A stretch of DNA of 64,000 nucleotides. Source: Desulfovibrio sp. Lineage in GTDB: Bacteria > Desulfobacterota > Desulfovibrionia > Desulfovibrionales > Desulfovibrionaceae. This document shows, piece by piece, positions 43,234-52,564 of the stretch. Every line of letters begins with the position of its first letter. The stretch's first letter is position 1. Under the pieces are notes generated by a model. It saw nothing but the letters and a program-made list of their open reading frames with translations, was not told the origin of the DNA and searched no databases. A program made the position numbers and the translations under genes. The stretch is taken from assembly GCF_019422935.1 (NCBI RefSeq), contig NZ_JAHZCJ010000012.1, forward strand, positions 62,001 through 126,000. Reading direction: 5' to 3'.

Positions 43234-43977
43234 ATGCTGAAACTACGAGCACTACGCGCCCGGCTTTATGAAAATCGTTTTGAACTGCTCATGCTCTCGC
43301 TGTGGTGCGTGTTCATCCTGAACATCATATTTCCAGAAAATATCTACAGGGGCACCGCGCAGGCAATATATCTGCCCATCCAGTTGCTCGCGGCTCTTGT
43401 ACTTTTTGAATTCAAACCCCGCATTCTGCGGCTAGTCCTGATTTTCGGCGCGCTACTGCTCGTGGGCCGGGCCATGGATCTATTTTTTATCAGGACTATG
43501 AAAGAGGAAATGCTGCTGCTCTATCTGTGTTTTTTCGGCAGCATCATGTTTGAAGTATTCCGGCAGATAGCCCACGCTCAGATGTTTACGACCAAGATTG
43601 TTTACGCTGCGGTGTGCGGCCTGCTGCTCATTGGCTATTGCGGGTATTTTCTGTTTCTGGCCATCGAGTTCCATCAACCGGGTTCTTTCATAGGTCTGGG
43701 GCCGGGCGATCAAGCGGTCAACGATCTGTTCTACTTCAGCTACGTGACCATCCTCACCATCGGCTACGGCGACATCACGCCAAAGACATGGATCGCCAAA
43801 AACGCCACGGTGCTGGTGGGCTTTACAGGCTACCTCTATTCCATTGTCGTTATTGCGCTTATTGTGGGCAGGGCCCACCGCATGCCGCGCAGCGCCGTTG
43901 CCCCCACAAAAAAACCAGCCCCGCTGCCTGCGCGCTCTCCGCAATCATCTTCCGCCAAGAAACCGCCGGAAGCCTGA
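43234..43977 (+). CDS. Two-pore-domain-type potassium channel protein
   Basis: Membrane protein of 247 residues. The selectivity filter TIGYGD (175-180) lies in SYVTILTIGYGDITP between two TM helices of an ion_trans_2 module. Four hydrophobic helices precede it, so it resembles a six-TM channel without an S4 charge series. The C-terminal tail is short, basic and Pro-rich, lacking an RCK domain. GAGGAT precedes ATG 43234. No operon partner; the ABC transporter genes lie on the other strand. Confidence 0.88.
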   Translation: MLKLRALRARLYENRFELLMLSLWCVFILNIIFPENIYRGTAQAIYLPIQLLAALVLFEFKPRILRLVLIFGALLLVGRAMDLFFIRTMKEEMLLLYLCFFGSIMFEVFRQIAHAQMFTTKIVYAAVCGLLLIGYCGYFLFLAIEFHQPGSFIGLGPGDQAVNDLFYFSYVTILTIGYGDITPKTWIAKNATVLVGFTGYLYSIVVIALIVGRAHRMPRSAVAPTKKPAPLPARSPQSSSAKKPPEA

Positions 43978-44071
43978 CCCACATCCTGATTCTGCACCGC
44001 TTCACTCCAGCAGTCAGCAGCACACGGCCTGCCTGATTCGTACCCCTATGAGGGGCGCGCAAAACGTCCGC

Positions 44072-45232
44072 TCAGGCCTTGCGTTTGAACATCCACACGG
44101 CAACGCTCACAGCCACCGCGCTGATGCAGGCAATCTTGCCTAGGCTCACCGCTGCCGCAGCCACGGTAATATCCTTGAGAAAAACACCCTGCACAATGGT
44201 GGTGAAATGCCGCATGGGGTTCAACTGGCTGGCGTATTGCAAAAACGGCGGCATGTTGATGACGGGCGTAACCGCGCCGGAAATAAGGATGCACGGCACC
44301 CCTACGGTAAAAGCCCCCAGAAAGGCTTGCTGCTGCGTGGCCGATAACGACGATACCATCAGCCCCACCCCGCCCGAAGCCATGGCAAAAACCAGCATGG
44401 CCATGTAGAGCAACACCAGCGAACCGCTAAACGGCACCCCGAAACCGAATACGGAGATGAGCAGAAAAATGGTGCCGTGCACCAGCCCCACCAGACAACC
44501 CGGCACCAGCTTGGCAAGGGCGATCTCCGTAGGCGTGGCCGGGGAAACCAGCAACTGGTCAAAGGTGCCCACCTCGCGCTCCCGCGCTACGGAAAGGCCC
44601 GTCACCACCAGCCCCAGCATAAAGCCCAGCATGCCTATAAGGTTGGGCAAAAAGAACCACTGAAATTCCAGATTGGGGTTGAACCAGCAGCGCACGCGCA
44701 CATCCAGCTTGGGTGCGCCGCCTGCCGCGCTGGTTGCTGCGCCGAGCGCCAATTGCCCCCGTGGCGTGGATTCCCCAATGCCGCGCACAATGGTTTCAAG
44801 ATAGTAGGAGGCAATCTGCGCCGCATTGGAGCGCCTGCCGTCGAGTATCACCTGCATCTGCGCTGGCGTACCCGCATCGATCCTGCGGGAAAATTCATCA
44901 TCAAACACCATGACAAACAGGGCATTTTGCCGCTCGATGGTCGGGCGGATATCCGCCTCGCCATTCAGAAATGTCACGCTGCGGAAGGTGTGCGACCCCT
45001 GTAGCCTGCGCACGATCTCGCGGCTCCAGTTGCCGCTGTCCTGATTAAGCACGGCCACGTCCACATTGCGCACTTCCATGGTGGCCGCCCAGCCAAATAC
45101 CACAATCTGCATGAGCGGTGGCACGATAATAAGCATGCGCGAAACCTTGTTGCACAGCAGCACCAGCAGCTCTTTGCGCACAATGGTCGCCATGCGCCGC
45201 AGGTTCAGACGGGGCAGCGTTATTCTTGCCAT
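44072..45232 (-). CDS. ybhR: ABC-2 type exporter permease (YbhR-like)
   Basis: Permease of 386 residues. TM1 (VSRMLIIVPPLMQIVVFGWAATM) is followed by a large periplasmic loop and then five TM helices containing VGTFDQLLVSPATPTEIALAKLVPG, the conserved ABC-2 coupling helix. The start at 45232 overlaps the preceding permease stop as ATGA. Last gene of a four-gene operon with the fusion protein, double ATPase and second permease. Confidence 0.9.
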   Translation of the reverse strand: MARITLPRLNLRRMATIVRKELLVLLCNKVSRMLIIVPPLMQIVVFGWAATMEVRNVDVAVLNQDSGNWSREIVRRLQGSHTFRSVTFLNGEADIRPTIERQNALFVMVFDDEFSRRIDAGTPAQMQVILDGRRSNAAQIASYYLETIVRGIGESTPRGQLALGAATSAAGGAPKLDVRVRCWFNPNLEFQWFFLPNLIGMLGFMLGLVVTGLSVAREREVGTFDQLLVSPATPTEIALAKLVPGCLVGLVHGTIFLLISVFGFGVPFSGSLVLLYMAMLVFAMASGGVGLMVSSLSATQQQAFLGAFTVGVPCILISGAVTPVINMPPFLQYASQLNPMRHFTTIVQGVFLKDITVAAAAVSLGKIACISAVAVSVAVWMFKRKA

Positions 45233-46359
45233 CACGCGTCCAGCCTTTTGACAAGGTTGCGGTACACCAGCCCCAGCAATACCGAGGCCAGCAGCCCCAT
45301 GAACAGAAGGCTGGGGCCAAACACGCCCCACACATCCCCGGTCAGAAAGATGGTACGCAAACAGGTATTGAAGTAGCTGGCGGGCAAAAGCCGCGTCAGC
45401 GCCTGAAGCACGGGCGGCATGCTGTTGATGTCAAATACGAAGCCCGAGAGCAGCAATGCGGGCAAAAAGCCGGAGAACAATCCCGCTTCAGCAGCCACCA
45501 GTTGCCCGCGCAGGGTTACGGAAATCAGCAGCCCCTGCCCCAGCGCGCTCAGCATGAATACGGACGACAATAACACAAGCACCCACAGGGAGCCGCGAAA
45601 GGGCACGGCAAAGAGCGTCACCGCCGCCACCGCGCACAGGGCCATGCTGAACATGCCCATGCAGAAATATGGAATCAGCTTGCCCAGCAGCAATTGCATG
45701 CGGCTCACGGGCGTGGCGAACATGGCCTCCATGGTGCCGCGCTCCCACTCGCGGGCAAATACCAGAGAGGTCAGCAAGGTGCCTATCAGGGTCATAATTA
45801 CCGTGATGGCCCCCGGCACAAGAAACTGCACGCTCTTGGCGGCAGGATTGTACCAGAAGCGCGGCTGAATATTGATGGGCAGCGCTGCTGCAACGCCATC
45901 TGGCAAGGCCGTGCGCTGCCAGGACATAATCAGCCCCTGGCTGTAGTTCTGGATATACTGTGCGGTATTGGGTTCTGAGCCGTCCACAAGCACCTGCACG
46001 GCCCCGGCGCTGCCCCGCTCAAGCTGCTCGTCAAAATCCTGCTGGATCACCAGAATGCCCTGCACCACAGAATCGCGCATCATACGCCCTGCATCGGTCA
46101 TGGTGCCCACAGGCCGCGTGGCAAACCACGGGGAGTGGGCAAAATCCGCCGCAAGGCTCAGCGAATGCCGCCCGCCGCTCTGATTCAGCACGCCCAGCCG
46201 CAGCACGCCCGCATCCAGCGTGATGCCGTAGCCAAAGAGCAGCAGAAAAATGAACGGCAATACCCCGGCCACCAGATAGGACGAAGGATCGCGCACGATC
46301 TGCTGAAATTCCTTGCCCACGAGGGCAAATAGCTGTCGTAACCAGATGTTGCGTAGCAT
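45232..46359 (-). CDS. ybhS: ABC-2 type exporter permease (YbhS-like)
   Basis: Permease of 375 residues beginning MLRNIWLRQLFALVGKE. A TTG at 46416 would add 19 residues and cannot be excluded, as ATG 46359 has only a weak AGGCTC upstream. It has the same layout as its partner: TM1, large periplasmic loop, five TM helices, and REWERGTMEAMFATPVSRMQLLLGKL as the coupling motif. With the 44072 gene it forms the transmembrane part of the exporter. Confidence 0.88.
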   Translation of the reverse strand: MLRNIWLRQLFALVGKEFQQIVRDPSSYLVAGVLPFIFLLLFGYGITLDAGVLRLGVLNQSGGRHSLSLAADFAHSPWFATRPVGTMTDAGRMMRDSVVQGILVIQQDFDEQLERGSAGAVQVLVDGSEPNTAQYIQNYSQGLIMSWQRTALPDGVAAALPINIQPRFWYNPAAKSVQFLVPGAITVIMTLIGTLLTSLVFAREWERGTMEAMFATPVSRMQLLLGKLIPYFCMGMFSMALCAVAAVTLFAVPFRGSLWVLVLLSSVFMLSALGQGLLISVTLRGQLVAAEAGLFSGFLPALLLSGFVFDINSMPPVLQALTRLLPASYFNTCLRTIFLTGDVWGVFGPSLLFMGLLASVLLGLVYRNLVKRLDA

Positions 46360-46421
46360 AGAGCCTGATTTTGGGTTGTATGTCCCGGAGCAGCGGCTTG
46401 CAAAAAACTCGCGCAAGGCGG

Positions 46422-48284
46422 CTACTGCGGATGCTCCCTGTCGTATTTTTCAATGCTGGCGATAAAGGCTTCTTCCAGCGTGGGGTCTTCCACCCCGGTG
46501 CAGGACGCCTTGAGTTCGTCCGGCGTTCCCATGCTGATCGTGGCCCCGCGATAGATCAGCGCGATGCGGTCGCAGTATTCGGCTTCTTCCATGAAGTGGG
46601 TCGTCACCAGCACGGCGGCCCCGGCTGTGGTCATGGCGGAAATGTGCTTCCAGAAATCCCGGCGGGTACGCGCGTCAACGCCAGAGGTCGGCTCGTCAAG
46701 AAACAGCACGGGCGGTTCGTGCAGGGTGGCGCACAGCAAGGCCAAGCGCTGCTTTTGCCCCAGCGGCAATGAGCCTGTGCGGCTGCGCAGATAGGGCTGC
46801 AATTCCAAGGCCTCTGCCAGTTCTGGCAAAAGGGCGTTGCGCCGCTCCCTGGAAAGACCATACAACTCCGCAAAAATGGTGATGTTTTCGCGCACGGGAA
46901 TATCCGGATACAGCGAAAACTTCTGCGCCATGTAGCCCAGCCGCGAGCGGGCCTCGCTGCCCGCGCTCAGCAGGTCTACCCCGTCCACGGCGCAACTGCC
47001 GGATGTGGGGCGCGAAAGCCCGCAGAGCATGCGGAAGGTGGTGGACTTGCCCGCCCCGTTGGGCCCGAGCAGACCAAAAATCTCGCCGGGGCGCACATCA
47101 AAGGAAATATCGCGTGCCGCCACAAATGCGCCAAAGCGTTTGGTGAGGTTGCGGGCCGAGATGGAAAAAGTCGGGCCGGAATCAGCGTGAGCAGCGGACA
47201 AAACTACGTCTGACGGAGTGGCAACAGAGGGGGGCGCTCCTGACGCACCCTCATGCGCCAGAACAATGCTGCCACCGCCGCTGCCCTGAATGCCGGAGTG
47301 GTTGCCGCCGTTGTGGCCCACATGCAGTTTGCCATAGGGCGAAGGACTCTGGTTGATGCCGCCCACGGCGCTCATGTAGGCGTCCTCCAGCCGTGGGGAC
47401 ACAGCCTCCCCGCCACGGGCCAGCACCTCGCGCCGCAGATCGTCAGGAGCATTTGCCGCCAGCACCAGCCGGATGCGGCTGCCCTGAATGAGGGCGTCTT
47501 CAATGCCGGGTCGCATGGTCCACAGGGCCAGCTCCTTTTTATGCGTCCCCGCATCGGCCCGCAGCAGAAAAACCCGCCCTTCGGCCCGCGCGGTGAGTTC
47601 CTCCGGCGGCCCGGCAAACAGTACGCGTCCACTGTCCAGCATGATCACGCCGGGGCAGCGCTCAGCTTCATCCAGATAGGCGGTGGACCACACAACCGTC
47701 ATGCCGTCCTGACTCAAATCCTGCACCATGCGCCAGAGTTCACGGCGCGACTGCGGGTCAACGCCCACGCCGGGTTCGTCAAGCAGCAGCAGGCGTGGCG
47801 AACCCAGCAAGGCGCAGGCAATGCCCAGCTTCTGCTTCATGCCGCCAGACAATCTGCCTGCAAGGCGCTCGGTAAAAGGGGCAAGACTGGTGAATCCCAG
47901 CAGCTTTTCAAACACACGGTCGCGATCCACCCCTTCAAGGCCGCGCAGGCTGGCATGCAGGCGCATGTTGGCCATGACGGAAATATCCTCGTACAGGCCA
48001 AAGCGCTGCGGCATGTAGCCAATGCTGTTGGGCTGGCTGCGCATAAGCTCTGCAGGACTTTGCCCAAAGAGGTTTGCGCGCCCCTCACTTGGCGGCATAA
48101 GGCCCGCCATTATGCGCATGAGCGTGGTTTTGCCCGCTGCGTCAGGCCCCACCAGCCCGGTAATGCGCCCGGCGGGGATGACCGCATTCACGCCGTCCAG
48201 AGCGGTGACGGCCTCGCGCCCCTTGCCAAAACGCATGACCAGCCCTTCCAGACAGACAGCCTGATTGGCGGCGCTGTCGCTCAT
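46422..48284 (-). CDS. ybhF: ABC exporter ATPase with two fused nucleotide-binding domains (YbhF-like)
   Basis: Double ATPase of 620 residues. NBD1 has Walker A GPDAAGKT (46-53), signature LSGGMKQKLGIA and LLLLDEPGVGVD. NBD2 has GPNGAGKST, signature-like LPLGQKQRLALL and VLFLDEPTSGVD. About 60 residues rich in Gly, Ser, Asn and His link the halves. It powers the two ABC-2 permeases. YbhF-type double ATPases combined with YbhG, YbhS and YbhR export drugs or cations in E. coli; here substrate is unknown. The start overlaps the fusion protein stop by 4 bases (ATGA). Confidence 0.92.
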   Translation of the reverse strand: MSDSAANQAVCLEGLVMRFGKGREAVTALDGVNAVIPAGRITGLVGPDAAGKTTLMRIMAGLMPPSEGRANLFGQSPAELMRSQPNSIGYMPQRFGLYEDISVMANMRLHASLRGLEGVDRDRVFEKLLGFTSLAPFTERLAGRLSGGMKQKLGIACALLGSPRLLLLDEPGVGVDPQSRRELWRMVQDLSQDGMTVVWSTAYLDEAERCPGVIMLDSGRVLFAGPPEELTARAEGRVFLLRADAGTHKKELALWTMRPGIEDALIQGSRIRLVLAANAPDDLRREVLARGGEAVSPRLEDAYMSAVGGINQSPSPYGKLHVGHNGGNHSGIQGSGGGSIVLAHEGASGAPPSVATPSDVVLSAAHADSGPTFSISARNLTKRFGAFVAARDISFDVRPGEIFGLLGPNGAGKSTTFRMLCGLSRPTSGSCAVDGVDLLSAGSEARSRLGYMAQKFSLYPDIPVRENITIFAELYGLSRERRNALLPELAEALELQPYLRSRTGSLPLGQKQRLALLCATLHEPPVLFLDEPTSGVDARTRRDFWKHISAMTTAGAAVLVTTHFMEEAEYCDRIALIYRGATISMGTPDELKASCTGVEDPTLEEAFIASIEKYDREHPQ

Positions 48285-49276
48285 GGCGCTGGCGTATCCT
48301 GCAAAATGATGGTCACGGGCATGCCCTGCCGCATGACGTTTTCCGGGTCTTGCGCCTGTACACGCAGCCGGTAGACCAGAGCTGTGCGCACCTCGCGCGT
48401 TTCAACGGTCTTGGGGGTAAACTCCGCCGTGGGCGAAATAAAACCCACAGTGCCGGAAAAGCTCTTGCCCGGCGCCGCGTCCACCAGAATCTTCACGGGC
48501 ATGCCGGGTTTGACGCGCCCCAGATTGGGTTCGTCCACGTAGGCCCGCAGCCACAGGGGGTCAGTGAGGGTGAGGGTGTACACGGTCTGCCCGGCCTGCA
48601 CTATGGCCCCGGCCTCGCGGGCGCGGGTGAGTACAATGCCCTTTTGCGGCGCAACAAGCACGACGTCGCGCAGCTGGATTTCCGCATGATTGAGGGCTGC
48701 GGCGGCAGCGGCAACAGCCGCCTTCTGCGCCAGCACTTCCTCTTCCCGGTAGCCGGAGAGCAGCATGTCCAGCTGATCCTGATTGGAACGCAGCTTGGCG
48801 CTGGCCTCACTGTACTGAGCGCGGGCGTTGTCCAGATCTTTTTGCGAAATAGCGTTGGAAACGCGCATGGCCGCCACGCGGTTCAGGTTGATCTGCGCGT
48901 TTTCTGCCAGAGCGGCAGAGCCGCTCACCGCCGCGCGGGCCTGAGCGATTTCTTCCACGCGGTAGCCGCGCTCAAGACGCAACAGGGAGGCCTGCTGTTT
49001 TTCAAGTTCTGCGGCGGCCTGATCACGCTGCTGGGTCAGCAGATCATCATCAATGCGGGCCAACGCCTGACCGGGGGCAACGGCATCGCCCTCGTCAACA
49101 AGCACGCTTGCAATGCGCCCGTTAACGCGAAAACTCAGGTCAACCTGCCGTATGTCCACATTACCGTACAGCACAAGCTGGTCGCCATCGTGCCGGAGCC
49201 ACTGCCACAACAGAAAAACAGCCAGCAGCACAGCCAAAGCCGCGCCAAGGCCCAAAACCTTACGGGGGACAGTCAT
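48281..49276 (-). CDS. ybhG: HlyD-family membrane-fusion protein (YbhG-like)
   Basis: Adaptor of 331 residues. The N-terminal anchor is GLGAALAVLLAVFLLWQW. First lipoyl half: GRIASVLVDEGDAVAPGQALARID. The long alpha-hairpin is about 75-195, and the second half is APQKGIVLTRAREAGAIVQAG. A beta barrel follows, ending VRQGMPVTI-like. GGAGG lies upstream of ATG 49276. First gene of the exporter operon; the promoter should lie in the 220 bases divergent from the DUF1254 gene. Confidence 0.9.
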   Translation of the reverse strand: MTVPRKVLGLGAALAVLLAVFLLWQWLRHDGDQLVLYGNVDIRQVDLSFRVNGRIASVLVDEGDAVAPGQALARIDDDLLTQQRDQAAAELEKQQASLLRLERGYRVEEIAQARAAVSGSAALAENAQINLNRVAAMRVSNAISQKDLDNARAQYSEASAKLRSNQDQLDMLLSGYREEEVLAQKAAVAAAAAALNHAEIQLRDVVLVAPQKGIVLTRAREAGAIVQAGQTVYTLTLTDPLWLRAYVDEPNLGRVKPGMPVKILVDAAPGKSFSGTVGFISPTAEFTPKTVETREVRTALVYRLRVQAQDPENVMRQGMPVTIILQDTPAP

Positions 49277-49496
49277 ATTCCTCCCTGCGTGCAACCGCCG
49301 CAAGCGTTTGCCGCGCCAGACAGTTTTATGCCGGGGCCTTGCGCCCCGCTGCCTGTCAGAATAGCTAGTGGAGGGGGCCTTGTCCATGCTGCGCATCACA
49401 TGCAATAGAATAGTTGATTTCGGCAGCTTTGTGGGGCAAGCAAAAAGAGCGGAATTGCAATACGGCGCTCAGGCCTTTAACTATACCGGGGACATC

Positions 49497-50954
49497 ATGA
49501 CAAACCATTCGCCTGTTTTCGGCATCGCCAATGTTACTAGGGTTACGGCGGCGCTCGCACTTACCTTGATCCTTTGCGCTCCGGTCATCCACGCCGCGCA
49601 ACAGCCGAAGGAATTTCCCGATGCCGCTACGGTGGAAAACATTGCCGCGCAAGGTTTTGTTTACGGCCTGCCCATAGTGATGCACTACGCCGTCACCTAT
49701 GAATACTCCGTTGACACCAAGTCCCCTCAGTACAAAGCGCCCTTCAACGCCCTGCGCAACGGGGCACGGGTGTTCACCTACAAGGATACCGTGGTCATCA
49801 CGCCCAACAGCGACACGCCCTACTCCTTTGCCTGCCTTGATTTGCGGGCCGAACCGGTGGTCATTACCGTGCCGAAGGATACGGACGGGCGGTATTTCAG
49901 CGTGCAGCTTGTGGACGCCAATACTTTCAACTTTGGCTACATCGGCAGCAGAACAACAGGTAACGGCGGGGGCAGCTATCTTGTGGCGGGGCCGGAATGG
50001 AAGGGCGCAGCGCCCGCGGGCATGCGAGTGTTCCGCTCCAATGCGCAGTTTGCCATGGCCCTGTTCCGCACCCAGCTGTTCAACCCCGCAGATATTGATA
50101 ATGTGCTGAAATTCCAGACAGGCTACGCTGTAAAACCCCTCTCGGCCTTTTTGGGGCAGACGCCGCCCCCGGCGCTCCCCATGCCGCCCTTCCCCAATAT
50201 CGAGCAGGATTTTGTAAAGCCGGAATTTTTTGATTATCTGGCCTTTGCGCTGCAATTTGCCCCGGCCGGGCCGGAAGAAGTCTCCATCCGCGCCCAGCTT
50301 GCCAGCATCGGCGTGGTCGCGGGCAAGCACTTTGCATTTGATGCCCTGCCCAAGGATACGCAGGCAGCCGTGCTGCGCGGCCTGCAAAAGGGCGCAGGCA
50401 TGGTCGATGCCTCCGTCACAAGGCCGGGGCTTCGCGTGAACGGTTGGAAGATGAGTTCACCCTTTGGCAACAGGGAGTTCTTTAACGGGGACTGGCTGTT
50501 GCGGGCAGCCGGGGCCAAGGCGGGCATTTACGGCAACGACGCCGAAGAAGCCGTGTATCCCATGACCAAAACCCTTGCGGACGGCAGCCCTCTTGACGGA
50601 AGCAAGCACAAGTACCGCATGACCATTCCCGCAGGGCAATACCCACCGGCCAAGGCTTTCTGGTCTGTGACCATGTACGACGGCAATACCCAGCTGCTCA
50701 TAAAAAATCCCATTGACCGCTACCTGATCAATTCGCCCATGCTGCCGGACATGAAAAAGAATCCCGATGGCTCTCTTACCATCCTGATTCAGCGCGATTC
50801 TCCAGGCAAAGGGCACGAAAGCAACTGGCTGCCCGCGCCGGACGGCCCGATTTTTCTTGTGATGCGCCTGTACTGGCCCGAAACCGAGGGGCTCTCAGTG
50901 CTGCCGCTGGGCAAGGGAACCTGGCAGCCCCCCAAGGTGGAATTGAACGACTAA
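49497..50954 (+). CDS. Secreted DUF1254/DUF1214 protein
   Basis: Predicted exported protein of 485 residues. The signal segment is VTAALALTLILCAPVIHA. DUF1254 signature: QGFVYGLPIVMHY, NGARVFTYKDTVVITPNSDTPYSFA. C-terminal DUF1214 part: GQYPPAKAFWSVTMYDG and NPDGSLTILIQRDSPG. Function of the family is unknown. GGGGA precedes ATG 49497. The following gene is 22 bases downstream on the same strand. Confidence 0.9.
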   Translation: MTNHSPVFGIANVTRVTAALALTLILCAPVIHAAQQPKEFPDAATVENIAAQGFVYGLPIVMHYAVTYEYSVDTKSPQYKAPFNALRNGARVFTYKDTVVITPNSDTPYSFACLDLRAEPVVITVPKDTDGRYFSVQLVDANTFNFGYIGSRTTGNGGGSYLVAGPEWKGAAPAGMRVFRSNAQFAMALFRTQLFNPADIDNVLKFQTGYAVKPLSAFLGQTPPPALPMPPFPNIEQDFVKPEFFDYLAFALQFAPAGPEEVSIRAQLASIGVVAGKHFAFDALPKDTQAAVLRGLQKGAGMVDASVTRPGLRVNGWKMSSPFGNREFFNGDWLLRAAGAKAGIYGNDAEEAVYPMTKTLADGSPLDGSKHKYRMTIPAGQYPPAKAFWSVTMYDGNTQLLIKNPIDRYLINSPMLPDMKKNPDGSLTILIQRDSPGKGHESNWLPAPDGPIFLVMRLYWPETEGLSVLPLGKGTWQPPKVELND

Positions 50955-50976
50955 GCACGCAGCGCAAAAGGATCAT

Positions 50977-51519
50977 ATGACCTTTCATTTCTCAGTGCGC
51001 CCTGCAATCTGGGTGGTCGTGCATGCTGCCATCTGGCTGGCCCTGATGGCAGCAGCGCAGACCGCAAGGGCCGAGAACTACGGCTGGTTTTCACTGGAAG
51101 CACCCCAGGGTTGGCAGGCCGAGGCCCCGTCAACCCTGGCCGGAGCCTGGGTTCTTGCGCTCACCGGGCCGGAAGAAGCCGTCCACGTGCGCATCATGGT
51201 GGGCAAAACCGCAGGACCGCCGGATGCGGCGGACGTGGCAGGATTGCTGCGCGCCGCCGCCGGGGTGCGGGAACCTGTGCGCAGGACTGATGCCCAGTAT
51301 GTTTTTAGAGGAAAAGACGCAATGGGAGTGGACACGGCCTGCATTGTGGGCGCGGATCCGCAGGCGGGCATATACATGGCCGTGCTGTGCAGTGGCGACG
51401 TTGACCGCGCAGAAGAGCTGCTGGCCGCGCTGCGCGGAGGATTAAACCCCGCCATGCTGCCCCTGCGGCATGCCGTACGCGGCAGTATTGAACCCCGTTT
51501 TCTGCCCGCTGCACAATAA
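50977..51519 (+). CDS. Small secreted protein, paralogue-like to the 42588 gene product
   Basis: Predicted exported protein of 180 residues with a signal segment (VVHAAIWLALMAAAQTARA) and a mature start ENYGWFSLEAPQGWQAE. That start and the overall length match the 42588-43079 protein. No catalytic motif seen. It is 22 bases after the DUF1254 gene, so probably co-transcribed with it. Confidence 0.72.
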   Translation: MTFHFSVRPAIWVVVHAAIWLALMAAAQTARAENYGWFSLEAPQGWQAEAPSTLAGAWVLALTGPEEAVHVRIMVGKTAGPPDAADVAGLLRAAAGVREPVRRTDAQYVFRGKDAMGVDTACIVGADPQAGIYMAVLCSGDVDRAEELLAALRGGLNPAMLPLRHAVRGSIEPRFLPAAQ

Positions 51520-51554
51520 ACGGCAACGGACAGGCGGGGGGAAAAAACAAAAGA

Positions 51555-52322
51555 TTACTGTTGCAGCACTGGCTTGCGGCTGCGCTGAATGGGCTTGCCC
51601 AGTCCCATGCCTTCTGTGGAGCGCAGCACCTCCGCGGCCCTGGCCTCATCGCCGCGTAACAACACCAGCACCACATAGAGTTTGCCCGAACGCTCCATCT
51701 TTGTGCGCATTCCCCTGCCCTCCAGACGCTGGCGCAAAGAGTCCACAGCGTCGGCATCCTTGAATGCGCCCACCTGGAACACGTAATCGTACATTCCGGA
51801 TGTCTGCGGCCTTGCAATACCGACCGGGGCAGCCTGCTGCCCTGCCGCGCCGCCCTGCGCGCCCCCTTGCTGTGCTGGCGCAACCCCGGCCTGAGCTACA
51901 CCGGCGGGTTTGGGCTGCACCGGCGTCATGGGCGGCAAGGGTTTGAGCGGGGCATCGCCCGTGGCGGCATCGTTGCGCAGCACTCTGGCAAAACGCAGTT
52001 CCTCGGCGGTCAGCACTTTTTGCTTGGGTTCGCTTGCTCCCGCATCTGCACCGGCGTCCTGATCGCCGCCCGAGGCATGCGGGTCATCGTCCGGTGTGGT
52101 TGCGGATGAAGGCGCGCTTGCCGCAGACGTGCCCGACCTGACCGCAATGGGTTGCGGGTGGGCCTTCCAGTAGGCTCTGCCACTCATAACCCCGCCAAGG
52201 TATGCCAGCACCACTGCCGCCACCACCAGAAAGCCCGCCGCCAGCAAGGATGAAGGGCGCAGGCACAGGCATTTTTTATCATTTGCCTGATCGGATGAAG
52301 GCTGACGGGTAGCAGGAGGCAT
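51555..52322 (-). CDS. SPOR-domain membrane protein
   Basis: Predicted protein of 255 residues. ATG 52322 has GGAG upstream. One TM helix (SLLAAGFLVVAAVVLAYLGGVM) near 32-53 is followed by a Pro/Ala/Gln-rich periplasmic linker and a C-terminal SPOR domain (YVFQVGAFKDADAVDSLRQRLEG... LYVVLVLLRGD). SPOR domains bind denuded septal peptidoglycan, suggesting a cell-division or septum-localised role. Convergent with the 50977 gene, divergent from the 52565 gene. Confidence 0.87.
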   Translation of the reverse strand: MPPATRQPSSDQANDKKCLCLRPSSLLAAGFLVVAAVVLAYLGGVMSGRAYWKAHPQPIAVRSGTSAASAPSSATTPDDDPHASGGDQDAGADAGASEPKQKVLTAEELRFARVLRNDAATGDAPLKPLPPMTPVQPKPAGVAQAGVAPAQQGGAQGGAAGQQAAPVGIARPQTSGMYDYVFQVGAFKDADAVDSLRQRLEGRGMRTKMERSGKLYVVLVLLRGDEARAAEVLRSTEGMGLGKPIQRSRKPVLQQ

Positions 52323-52564
52323 GGAATCTCCGGATGTTGGGGTTTGCTGCGATAATCGTGCGCAGGGAGGAACAGAAAGAACGTCGGCGCGGGCAACCAT
52401 ATCAATGCACGGCGCTGGCGTAAAGTACGCCAGTAATCCGCACGACAGCTCACCGCAAATACTGCCCTATATAGCCTTTTACAACCAGAGCTTCCGTGGC
52501 CGCTTGCGGGCTTGCCCTGCGCTCTGCTATCATGCAGACACAAGTTGCAAACATGGAGTACGCC

